Source: Bacteroidetes bacterium GWF2_38_335 (GTDB lineage: Bacteria > Bacteroidota > Bacteroidia > Bacteroidales > GWF2-38-335). Taken from it: 64,000 nt of DNA. Made by a program: the position numbers and the translations under genes. Position 1 is the stretch's first letter; each line of letters opens with the position of its first letter. Positions 24,412 through 32,682 of the stretch are shown piece by piece. The notes beneath the pieces were generated by a model. It saw only the letters and a program-made list of their open reading frames with translations. It was not told the DNA's origin and searched no databases. The DNA is taken from contig MEOH01000004.1 in NCBI GenBank assembly GCA_001769535.1, forward strand, positions 60,631 through 124,630. Direction: 5' to 3'.

Positions 24412-25087
24412 AAGTGCGGCCATCATATTAGCCCGTTATGACTCGGCACGGCTGCCCGGAAAAATTCTGAAAACAATTGCCGGAAAGAAACTGCTTGAAT
24501 GGTGCACCGCTCCGATTTTAAACAACGGTCATTTTGAAGTAATCATTGCCACATCCGACAGAAGCACCGATGATCCCATTGCAGAATTTGCAGCTTCGGC
24601 AGGCATAAATTGTTTCAGAGGACAAACAGATGATGTGGCCGGAAGAATACTTTCCTGTGCCAAAAAATACGGAATCGACTATTTTGCAAGGGTAAACGGT
24701 GACAGTCCGTTCGTTAATAAAAACCTCCTGATGAAAGGTTTTGGCGCCATTGAAAATTCAGACTGTGACTTTGTTACCAATCTTGTTCCGAGAAATTTTC
24801 CTTATGGTGTTTCCGTTGAAATATTCAGAACCAAAGTTTACGAAAAAGTATATAATCAGCTAAAATCGGCTGAACACAAGGAACATGTATCTTTGTTTTT
24901 TTATGAAAATATTAATACTTTTAATCCCTTTTTCATTCAGTATGAAGACGGAAATGATCACAGCATCAGGTTGGTGGTTGACTCACCCGAAGATGTCGTT
25001 CTCATGGAAAAATTACTTACAGGATTAAAAGGGAAAACCCAGGATCTTAAAGAAATTATAAAAGCATATAAACAACTGACAAAATGA
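24404..25087 (+). CDS. SpsF-like cytidylyltransferase (acylneuraminate type)
   Basis: A 227-residue nucleotidyltransferase expected to activate a 2-keto sugar acid with CTP. The N-terminus IILARYDSARLPGK is the CMP-sugar/KdsB-type pattern (R-x-x-S-x-R-L-P-G-K), and YFARVNGDSPFVNK provides the metal-binding GD loop. The length is close to SpsF proteins of nonulosonic-acid-like loci. It overlaps the preceding gene by 8 nt and the following pyruvyl transferase by 4 nt (ATGA), so expression is coupled. Its product would be used by one of the nearby transferases. Confidence 0.88.
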   Translation: MHKSAAIILARYDSARLPGKILKTIAGKKLLEWCTAPILNNGHFEVIIATSDRSTDDPIAEFAASAGINCFRGQTDDVAGRILSCAKKYGIDYFARVNGDSPFVNKNLLMKGFGAIENSDCDFVTNLVPRNFPYGVSVEIFRTKVYEKVYNQLKSAEHKEHVSLFFYENINTFNPFFIQYEDGNDHSIRLVVDSPEDVVLMEKLLTGLKGKTQDLKEIIKAYKQLTK

Positions 25088-26160
25088 TAAATATTTATTG
25101 CATCAGACCGAAGGGATTTAATATTGGAAACGACGTTATTCATGTCGCTCTGAATCACTTTCTGCGCTCAGCTTTCAAGGAAAATCTCAATATTATTTCA
25201 TTGCCGGCAACCAGCAAATATGAGAGTCAGAAAAAAGCAGGTTTAAACTCACAAACTGTTTATGAGATCAATCAGTTTGGCCACGGTTTGATCATCGGAG
25301 GTGGAAACCTTTATGAAAACAGCGAATTGGAAATTAATCCCATGGCCCTGAAAGCACTTGAAGTACCAATGATGCTTTTCAGTTTGTCGAGAGGAAAAAT
25401 CTTCAATAAAAGAAACGAACTTGTCGACCGTACCGATGTGATGACCGATGATAAAATCATCATGCTAAACAAAAGAGCCGACATCTCATTGTCAAGGGAC
25501 TTGGCCACTACCGCTTATATCAATGATCTTGGAGTTAAAAACAAACTTGGCGGATGTCCAACCCTTTTCCTCAATGAAACCCCTTTGCACATGGTGCCTA
25601 TTTCAAAGGAAAACATGACCGATGCGCTCATTTCCGTTAGAACACCCAGTCTCATGAGCATTCCGGTTGACAAACAATACGCTGTAAAAGATGAATTGCT
25701 TGAAATCATCAGCATTCTTAAAAGCAAAAACTACCAAAATATAAAGTTGTTTTGCCATGACCACCGGGATATTCCATTCGCAGCTTCCTTCAGCGATATA
25801 GATTATCTTTATACTGATGATGTTTATACTTACCTGACCTATCTCAGAAACACCAGACTTAATGTGACTTACAGGCTTCATTCGTTCCTGCCTGCACTGG
25901 CGTTCAATGTGCCGGCCATTAAAATCAGTTATGACCAGCGAGCCCTCAGCATGCTGGAAACCATCGGAATGGATAAATGGAACATCAATATGGTAACGCA
26001 AAATGCCGTGGCAGAGGTAAAAAATCGCATCTCAAATTTAAGCGATCTGGATGCCCTTAAAGATAAAAACCGCAATCAGGTTTGGGCAGAATTACATTCA
26101 ACCATTTCGGCAAACTTTGAAAATTTTGCCAAACTGGTCAATAATCAGAAAAACAAATAA
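25084..26160 (+). CDS. Polysaccharide pyruvyl transferase family protein
   Basis: A 358-residue member of the PF04230 family, which adds ketal-linked pyruvate from PEP to sugars. Typical blocks are FNIGNDVIHVAL near the N-terminus, HGLIIGGGNLYENSE near residue 65, and the C-terminal VTYRLHSFLPALAFNVPAI near 260, with RLH corresponding to the conserved R-x-H. Some relatives catalyse different transfers, so the modification is tentative. It overlaps the cytidylyltransferase by 4 nt and precedes the NeuB-like gene by 1 nt. Confidence 0.85.
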   Translation: MINIYCIRPKGFNIGNDVIHVALNHFLRSAFKENLNIISLPATSKYESQKKAGLNSQTVYEINQFGHGLIIGGGNLYENSELEINPMALKALEVPMMLFSLSRGKIFNKRNELVDRTDVMTDDKIIMLNKRADISLSRDLATTAYINDLGVKNKLGGCPTLFLNETPLHMVPISKENMTDALISVRTPSLMSIPVDKQYAVKDELLEIISILKSKNYQNIKLFCHDHRDIPFAASFSDIDYLYTDDVYTYLTYLRNTRLNVTYRLHSFLPALAFNVPAIKISYDQRALSMLETIGMDKWNINMVTQNAVAEVKNRISNLSDLDALKDKNRNQVWAELHSTISANFENFAKLVNNQKNK

Positions 26161-26161
26161 G

Positions 26162-27163
26162 ATGTCTGAAGAAAAAGTCCATATCATAGCTGAAGCCGGA
26201 ACAAACCACAACGGCAATTTCAGTACCGCAAAAAAGCTGGTGGATATTGCAGTAAAAGCCAAAGCCGATTCGGTGAAATTTCAGATTATCTATCCTGAGG
26301 GATTGTATTTGCCCGGAGTATATGAGTTTGGGCATTATGACATCCTGAAAGTTGTTGAAATGAGGCGCCGTTTCATGCTTACCGATAAAAATTATCTTCA
26401 GCTGGATGAATACTGCAGAAAGAAAAAAATTGCTTTTTCTGCCTCGGTTTTTGACAAACGGGGAGCCGATTTGCTTGCAGGAATGAATCCTCCATTTATT
26501 AAAATTGCATCAACCGATCTGAATAATTTCAGGTTATTGAGAATTGTTGCCGAAAAAGGAATAAAAATGATTCTGTCAACCGGAATGTCAACCCTGTCGC
26601 AGGTTGAAAAATCGGTAAATGAACTGTACAAATCTGGGTTTGATAAAATTGTGCTGATGCATTGTGTTTCGGCTTATCCGGCCCGACTTGAGGAAATGAA
26701 TCTGGGATTTATTGATGCACTCAGAACATCCTTTGGATTTCCTGTTGGATTGTCAGACCATACCCAGGGCAGCATAGCCGCCTGCATGGCCCTGACCAAG
26801 AAAATATCCTACATTGAAAAACATTATACCATTGATCATACCCAGGAAGGTTTTGACCATCTGTATGCTTTTGAAGAAGATCAGTTTATCGAATATGTTG
26901 ACAACATCCGAAAAGCAGAAGAAGCGCTGAGCTTTCAGGGATCAAAGCTGAAAAAAGATGAGCTTTATGTGAAAAAAAGAGCCCGCAGATCACTGTATGC
27001 AGCAAGAGCCATGAAAAAAGGCGAAGTCATAAAAGACAAAGATGTTATGGTGGTAAGACCTGAGGGAATCATGGATGCGTCGGAAATAGATTTAATCATC
27101 GGAAAGAAACTGAACCGTAATATTAAATTGTACGAGCCGTTTTCGCCCGATATGATCAGTTAA
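26162..27163 (+). CDS. N-acetylneuraminate synthase-like (NeuB/SpsE family)
   Basis: A 333-residue sialic-acid-synthase family protein that would condense PEP with an amino sugar to form a nonulosonic acid. The N-terminal TIM barrel has IIAEAGTNHNGNF, ILSTGMSTLSQVE and VGLSDHTQGS, and the metal/PEP residues of YIEKHYTID are present. The C-terminal antifreeze-like SAF domain starts near residue 275 (RRSLYAARAMKKGEVI). The start MSEEKVHIIAEAG is 1 nt after the upstream stop; a longer in-frame extension lies inside the preceding gene and is rejected. It could be specific for legionaminic, pseudaminic or another keto sugar acid; sequence alone does not decide. Confidence 0.92.
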   Translation: MSEEKVHIIAEAGTNHNGNFSTAKKLVDIAVKAKADSVKFQIIYPEGLYLPGVYEFGHYDILKVVEMRRRFMLTDKNYLQLDEYCRKKKIAFSASVFDKRGADLLAGMNPPFIKIASTDLNNFRLLRIVAEKGIKMILSTGMSTLSQVEKSVNELYKSGFDKIVLMHCVSAYPARLEEMNLGFIDALRTSFGFPVGLSDHTQGSIAACMALTKKISYIEKHYTIDHTQEGFDHLYAFEEDQFIEYVDNIRKAEEALSFQGSKLKKDELYVKKRARRSLYAARAMKKGEVIKDKDVMVVRPEGIMDASEIDLIIGKKLNRNIKLYEPFSPDMIS

Positions 27164-27166
27164 AAC

Positions 27167-28180
27167 ATGAAAATTCAGATTATTTGCAGGGGATCATCCA
27201 AAATTGGCCTGGGACATCTTTTCAGGACCCGGACTTTTTGTAAAGCCATCAGGAATCACTGTGATGTTCGCATTTTAGCAATAATTGAAAAAGGACTTGA
27301 ACCAATTTTTTATGAGATAAATGACTTGGTCAGCTTCTGTTATTCTGAGCAAGGCATTTCAAAAACCGTGAAGGATTTTTCTCCGGATGTCATTGTCTAC
27401 GACCTTACCACCCTCAGTGATGAGACATTTGAAAAACTAAAAAATATTCCAAAGCTTATCGCATCCATTTCTCCCGTTTTCGATCAGATGGGTAAAACAG
27501 ATCTGCTTTTTACACGATCAAAATACACATTGCCTGTAAAGGGTGTTGCTGTTTACGGAGGATTGGAATATTCTATTTTTAATGAAGCATGTGAACGAAT
27601 AAAAACAGCCGAGTACAAAAAGAACCTGAATAAAAAACACCTCACTATTTCCATATCAATGGGAGGAACCGATTCGCCCAACAAAACATTAAAAATACTC
27701 AAGGCCCTTGAGGATTTTCCCAGAGAATTAACACTATGGGTTGCCCTCGGCGAGGGATATTCCCATTCGTATAATGATCTGGTAAGTGCCATAAAATCGA
27801 ACCACAAACATGAAATAATTCTGGCAAAAGCCAACCGTTCGACCTGGGACATTTTAGGAAACTCCGTTTTGGCAATATTTGCAGGCGGATTGACCACTGT
27901 TGAGGCAGTTTATTCAGGTTTGCCATCCATTAATATTTTCGAGAAAAAAGAACATTTTGAAGCTACTGCCCGGGAACTTTTTGAAAACGGAATAATTTTC
28001 GATGGCTATTATTATTCCGACGAATCCCTGAAGAAAGTCTGCGACAAAATCGACTGGATATATGATCACAGGGAGGTGCTGCTTGAAATGCGTGAAAAAT
28101 CAAAATCCGTTCTTGATAAAAATGGATCCATGAGGGTTTTCAGGATCATAAAAAAACATCTTTCAGAAAAACCTCACTGA
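27167..28180 (+). CDS. SpsG/PseG-like nucleotide-sugar hydrolase or transferase
   Basis: A 337-residue GT-B-type protein. The N-terminus RGSSKIGLGHLFRTRTF corresponds to the G-x-G-H-x-x-R motif of PseG, which removes UDP from UDP-6-deoxy-AltdiNAc in pseudaminic acid synthesis. The C-terminal half has SISMGGTDSPNKT and AIFAGGLTTVEAVYSGLPSI, the nucleotide-binding site. It follows the NeuB-like gene by 3 nt and ends the operon. Together with SpsE- and SpsF-like proteins it makes the set seen in Bacillus sps loci. The early PseB/PseC/PseH steps are not encoded here. Confidence 0.85.
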   Translation: MKIQIICRGSSKIGLGHLFRTRTFCKAIRNHCDVRILAIIEKGLEPIFYEINDLVSFCYSEQGISKTVKDFSPDVIVYDLTTLSDETFEKLKNIPKLIASISPVFDQMGKTDLLFTRSKYTLPVKGVAVYGGLEYSIFNEACERIKTAEYKKNLNKKHLTISISMGGTDSPNKTLKILKALEDFPRELTLWVALGEGYSHSYNDLVSAIKSNHKHEIILAKANRSTWDILGNSVLAIFAGGLTTVEAVYSGLPSINIFEKKEHFEATARELFENGIIFDGYYYSDESLKKVCDKIDWIYDHREVLLEMREKSKSVLDKNGSMRVFRIIKKHLSEKPH

Positions 28181-28205
28181 TTTTCAAAAACCCCGAAAGT
28201 CAACA

Positions 28206-29234
28206 TTAATGACTGATGATCACCTTTTTCACAATTCTTTCCCCATCGGATTTAATTGAAAGTAAATAATTTCCGTGGGGCAAATCCGAAAAATCAATTT
28301 TCATAGATTTGTCAAGAATTAAGGATTTAACAAACCGTCCCTCGGAGTCGTAAATATATACATCTCCATTTTCTATTCCGGTAATCTGAATATAGTCTGC
28401 TGTCGGATTTGGATAAACATTAATCAGCGAATTTTCTGATAATTCATCCACAGAAGTGTTTGGCTCTTTGAAAAGCTGTTGAATTGCCAGGCTGTCAAGT
28501 GCGCAATTATAAATCCGGATATCATCGATTTTACCATCAAAATTGTAGTTAAACGAAAGATAATTCTGGTTATTGGCTGAAAATGTTCCAATATACCAAT
28601 CGTGTTGCATATTCAGCGCGGATAAATTATTTAACTCGGTGGAAATTAAATCGCCATCAACATAGTGACGGGTTTCATTCCCGTTGCGGATAAATACTAA
28701 ATGGTGCCACTTGTTTAAAACACTTGTGTCTATTGATAGCTCTGTTGTAATAACCGTGGTTTCAATATCGTATGTAGAATTAGTAAAAAGCTCATCGCCA
28801 CCAGTTTTAAATTTGTACATGACACTAAAACCATCCCTTAAAAAGTCTGAGGTAGCTGTAGCTGAATGGCTGTGGCCATCAAAAACATATTGAAAATCAG
28901 TAAAATCAGGAACGATGCCGGATTGATCCTCCCATGATTCACAATAAGCCCAGGCTGAAATTGTAAAATCACCAATAGAACTGACATCACTATTTGGCGT
29001 AATGCTTATAAAATCATCTACTCCATCAAAAATAAATGCGCTAAAATTATTACCAAATCTGTCGGTTGTAAGACTTGCACCATGAATTGTTCCATGATTA
29101 CCATTTCCGCTTGCGTCTAAAGTGTTAGTATTAAAAGGATAGTAAGCAATTTGACAGGTATCAAATGGAAATTGCGCATGCATATTAGATAAAAGAAAAA
29201 GTGAACTCAGAAAGAAAAGTAATTTTGTTTTCAT
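28206..29234 (-). CDS. LamG-domain secreted protein with T9SS sorting domain
   Basis: A 342-residue surface or secreted protein. After a signal peptide (SLFLLSNMHA) comes a concanavalin A-like LamG fold (about residues 28-245) with IAYYPFNTNTLDASGNGNHG, FDGVDDFISI and DGKIDDIRIYN, the standard Bacteroidota laminin-G_3 pattern. A type A T9SS C-terminal domain begins at about residue 262 (INVYPNPTADY) and ends GERIVKKVIISH. The next minus-strand gene has an almost identical sorting domain. It is convergent with the glycan operon and is presumably delivered to the cell surface, where it may bind glycans. Confidence 0.92.
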   Translation of the reverse strand: MKTKLLFFLSSLFLLSNMHAQFPFDTCQIAYYPFNTNTLDASGNGNHGTIHGASLTTDRFGNNFSAFIFDGVDDFISITPNSDVSSIGDFTISAWAYCESWEDQSGIVPDFTDFQYVFDGHSHSATATSDFLRDGFSVMYKFKTGGDELFTNSTYDIETTVITTELSIDTSVLNKWHHLVFIRNGNETRHYVDGDLISTELNNLSALNMQHDWYIGTFSANNQNYLSFNYNFDGKIDDIRIYNCALDSLAIQQLFKEPNTSVDELSENSLINVYPNPTADYIQITGIENGDVYIYDSEGRFVKSLILDKSMKIDFSDLPHGNYLLSIKSDGERIVKKVIISH

Positions 29235-29276
29235 GTGTTTTGTTTTGGGTTTAAAATATATAAGCTTTAAGGTGTT

Positions 29277-30680
29277 CTAATGACTAATAATGACTTTCTT
29301 CACAATTCTTTCCCCGTCGGATGTTATTGAAAGCAAATAATTTCCATCCGGAAGTCCGGAAAAATCAACTTTCATAGAACTATCAAGGGGTGCTCTTTTT
29401 ATAAACCGGCCTTCCGAATCGTATATAATTACCGAGCCGCTTTCAATACCTGAAATCTGAACGAAATCGTTTGCCGGATTTGGGTAAACCACAATGTTTT
29501 GCAGATGTGTGGTAATTTCTCCAACGTCGTTCTGATAACCTTTGAAATAAAAAATATTTGGCAGTCCAAAAAGACATTCTCTTCCCGTTTCATCTTCATC
29601 AAGATAAATGGCTTTTGTTTCAAGATATGCTGTGGCCAGATTCGGAAAGTAAATTGCACTGAGGTATTCGTTGTATCGGATAGAAACATAAATATTTCCG
29701 TCCGGAGCAAGTTGCATGGCCCTGATTGAAATATTCGTCCCCGAAAAAACGCTGGAATCATCTATATCCACTGAAGTAACCACTTCGGTATACAAATCAT
29801 ATCTGAACAAGGTGTGCGATGAGGCAATATATAAATATCTGCCGTTGGGTGAAAACTCTATTCCGTAAAGCAATTCGCCATCCATTGGAATAACAACCGC
29901 ATTTGAAAGTACTCCCGTTTCTGAATTAAAATCAAATAATTCAATGGCCTCAGTATTGCGGTTTACAACTGCGATTTTTGACCGGTCAACGGATGCTTTC
30001 ATGTACCCTACAGTGTTTATATTATCTGTGCCGCCATTATGAATACCGCCCACTTCAGAAATCACCGGTTCGGTATTAACGCCATCCATGGTCACTTCAT
30101 AGGCATAAAACTCGTTATTTGTCCATCCATGTGTTAATACCCAATAGTCAATCATGTTGCTTTTTAAAACACAGGTTACTTTTTCGCAAACGGGTGCAAT
30201 CAATGGAGTATTAAGAGATTCTGTAACAAGATCGCCAAGTGGCTCGCTGGAAGTTCCGTTTCCGGGAAGCGAAATATCCACTTCGGAATATCTTAATCCT
30301 CTGTATCCCGCTCCTTCGTCAGTTGTAAAAATATAATAACGGTTTATCTCGCCATAAATCGGAACAATAATCGCCGATTGTGTGGATGACCAGTGGCCAA
30401 AAAGTGTATAATCACCGTTTGGCATCAGATTGTGATTTTTATCCCAAACCGAACTTCCGTCGGTGTAAAACAATAATGCGCCATCTGAATCGCAAATGGT
30501 GGCAACACCTTCCTGGGTGCTTATTTCGCCATCAAGCAAAACGACCGGGGGGGTAGAATTAAAATCCACTCCGGCTCGATCACCAAAATACCAGATGTTA
30601 GCGTTTTTAAACGGCAATTGTGAAATTGCAATTGTCGCAAAAAAGAAAAATAATAATGCTGTTAATAGTTGTTTTCTCAT
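29277..30680 (-). CDS. Beta-propeller-like secreted protein with T9SS sorting domain
   Basis: A 467-residue exported protein with a signal peptide (FATIAISQ). The N-terminal ANIWYFGDRAGVDFN tract and repeated blades (LFYTDGSSVWDKNH, GIEFSPNGRYLYIASS, LAPDGNIYVSIR) are typical of a WD40/PD40-like beta-propeller family frequent in marine Bacteroidota. The T9SS C-terminal domain starts near residue 390 (IVVYPNPANDFVQISG) and ends GERIVKKVIISH, matching its neighbour at 28206-29234. The 235-nt gap upstream, to the divergent exporter genes, presumably carries both promoters, though I see no perfect box. Confidence 0.9.
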   Translation of the reverse strand: MRKQLLTALLFFFFATIAISQLPFKNANIWYFGDRAGVDFNSTPPVVLLDGEISTQEGVATICDSDGALLFYTDGSSVWDKNHNLMPNGDYTLFGHWSSTQSAIIVPIYGEINRYYIFTTDEGAGYRGLRYSEVDISLPGNGTSSEPLGDLVTESLNTPLIAPVCEKVTCVLKSNMIDYWVLTHGWTNNEFYAYEVTMDGVNTEPVISEVGGIHNGGTDNINTVGYMKASVDRSKIAVVNRNTEAIELFDFNSETGVLSNAVVIPMDGELLYGIEFSPNGRYLYIASSHTLFRYDLYTEVVTSVDIDDSSVFSGTNISIRAMQLAPDGNIYVSIRYNEYLSAIYFPNLATAYLETKAIYLDEDETGRECLFGLPNIFYFKGYQNDVGEITTHLQNIVVYPNPANDFVQISGIESGSVIIYDSEGRFIKRAPLDSSMKVDFSGLPDGNYLLSITSDGERIVKKVIISH

Positions 30681-30915
30681 CTCTCAGACTTTTTTAGCTA
30701 TTATAATTAAAGTTGACAAACATTCTATACTCAAATGATCACTTACTTGCAAATCAAGACTGTAAAAGTACAAATTTATTAAAATCAAACACAATAGTCA
30801 TTAAAGTTGTACGAAAAATAAATGCGTTTGGTTGCAAATTTATTTTCAGACTTGGTTCGCCATCAAGACGAAATAGAAAGAAAATTCAATTTATTGCCTT
30901 ATTTTTACCCCAATA

Positions 30916-31872
30916 ATGAAACTGGTAATCTACATATTGTTCCTCAGGGCAAAGCAACTTTTCAGGGTTTTGATGGAGATCGGACTGCTTCGTTCCTTGT
31001 TTTTGCTTGGACTTTTAGGATATGGAATGATCTGGCTGCTCGGTGTAGTTAAGCAGGAGGGATACCGCGAAATCATGGTTTATGTTTTTGCTTCCATGAT
31101 TTTTTCTGTTCATCTGCAGAGAAAAGACAAGCGATTCTTAAAGCTGCTTCGCAGGCAGGTTTTTCCTCTGTTCATGATTGAATATACCATCATGTTATTG
31201 CCGATGATTGTGCTGCTGTCCATTACCGGATCTGCAATTTATGCAGCAGCGATGGTGCTGTTTACGCTTCCGGTTTCCCTGATCAACACCACGGTTTCGT
31301 TTAAAAAAATCAATCTTTTCAGAAAACTTTTATTCATTCCGCGTTCAAATTTTGAATGGAAAAGCGGCTTCAGAAAAAAGTTTGTTTATATGGGGGTGGT
31401 GTGGACTCTTTCACTGATGGTCAGTTATTATGCTCCGGTTATTCCAATCGGAATAGGAATCATCACCCTGATTATTTGTTCCTTTCACACCGAAAATGAA
31501 CCTGAAATCATGCTGCGGATTTATGGAAAAGACACTTATACAATTCTTCTGAAAAAAATTGTCCAAAATGTAATCCTGTTTGCACTGATCGTTTCACCTT
31601 TGGTTGTGGTGTTTTTATACAATAATCCCGATTTATGGGATTTGTTCCTTTTTGCCATGGGGGTTTGTGTGATGACTTTGGTTTTCTCCATTGTTTTCAA
31701 ATATGCTTTGTATGAACCATCAACCGTTGTGGAGCGAAATGTGTTTATCGTGGGTTTTGTGATGATCTGTTTTCTGATTCCCTGGCTGGTGCCGCTGCCA
31801 TTGATTATGCTGATATATTATATTGGCAAATCCTCAAAAAACTTAAAACAATATCTTGATGCTTACAATTAA
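30916..31872 (+). CDS. Putative ABC-exporter permease (membrane subunit)
   Basis: A 318-residue hydrophobic protein with about eight predicted helices, ending just inside the coding sequence of an ABC ATPase. It overlaps that gene by 14 nt. I do not recognise a named permease family, but the size, the topology and the invariable pairing with the ATPase suggest a two-component ABC-2-like exporter. The start MKLVIYILFLRAKQLFRVL has basic residues before the first helix. The substrate is unknown. Divergent T9SS cargo genes lie upstream and the giant CUB protein downstream, but no functional link is shown. Confidence 0.75.
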   Translation: MKLVIYILFLRAKQLFRVLMEIGLLRSLFLLGLLGYGMIWLLGVVKQEGYREIMVYVFASMIFSVHLQRKDKRFLKLLRRQVFPLFMIEYTIMLLPMIVLLSITGSAIYAAAMVLFTLPVSLINTTVSFKKINLFRKLLFIPRSNFEWKSGFRKKFVYMGVVWTLSLMVSYYAPVIPIGIGIITLIICSFHTENEPEIMLRIYGKDTYTILLKKIVQNVILFALIVSPLVVVFLYNNPDLWDLFLFAMGVCVMTLVFSIVFKYALYEPSTVVERNVFIVGFVMICFLIPWLVPLPLIMLIYYIGKSSKNLKQYLDAYN

Positions 31873-32539
31873 TAATCTTTGCGTATCCTTTGGTCAGCTC
31901 GATGTGCTGAAAAATCTCTGTATGCAGATAGGCAATGGAGAGGTGCGCGGCATTGTCGGACTAAACGGCTCGGGAAAAACCACCCTGTTCAATACCCTTT
32001 ACGGAAATGTGAAAAAGCAATCGGGGGAAATTCTTTTTGATGATGAAAAACTGGGCCGCAGCAAAATCACCTTTTTTGAGACCAATTCGTTTTTTTACTC
32101 TAGCATCACCGGAAAAGAATATTTGAGTCTGTTTAAAACAAAAAACCCGAATTTTGATATTAAGGGCTGGAATGAGATTTTTGATCTGCCGTTGAACAAA
32201 CTCATTGAAACTTATTCGACCGGAATGAAGAAAAAGCTTGCGCTGATGGGCATTCTGAGCATGGAAAATCCCATTTATCTTTTGGATGAGCCATTTAACG
32301 GACTTGATCTGGAAACCAACCAAAAAGTAAAGCAGATTGTTGAGATATTAAAAGAAAAGGGATGTACCATACTTGTGAGCTCACACATACTTGAAACCCT
32401 TACCGGTACTTGCGATTCCATCAGCTACCTCAACAACGGCATCATAGAATTTACCGCTTTGAAAAATGAGTTTGGCTCCCTGGCCGAGCGGGTATTTAAG
32501 GATATTGATGATTCGGATTTGCGGAGGTTGATGGGGTAG
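31859..32539 (+). CDS. ABC transporter ATP-binding protein
   Basis: A 226-residue ABC ATPase. Walker A is GLNGSGKTT near residue 36, the signature is the degenerate YSTGMKKKLAL near 120 (STGM in place of SGGQ), Walker B is IYLLDEPFNGLD near 143, and the switch His is in VSSHILE near 180. The STGMK form is frequent in ABC-2 exporters of the CcmA group. I choose the ATG at 31859; a TTG one codon earlier is in frame. It overlaps the permease gene by 14 nt, so translation is coupled. Confidence 0.93.
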   Translation: MLTINNLCVSFGQLDVLKNLCMQIGNGEVRGIVGLNGSGKTTLFNTLYGNVKKQSGEILFDDEKLGRSKITFFETNSFFYSSITGKEYLSLFKTKNPNFDIKGWNEIFDLPLNKLIETYSTGMKKKLALMGILSMENPIYLLDEPFNGLDLETNQKVKQIVEILKEKGCTILVSSHILETLTGTCDSISYLNNGIIEFTALKNEFGSLAERVFKDIDDSDLRRLMG

Positions 32540-32682
32540 GGCATATCGAATTGTTGTTAACGCTTACTTGTTGAATCAACTCATGTAAAAACCAATCTTT
32601 TTCCGGGTCATTTTCTGCAACAAATCCCGGGTCTTTTTCGTATAAATGAACCTTGATAAAAACGAACTTATTTACACTTTTT

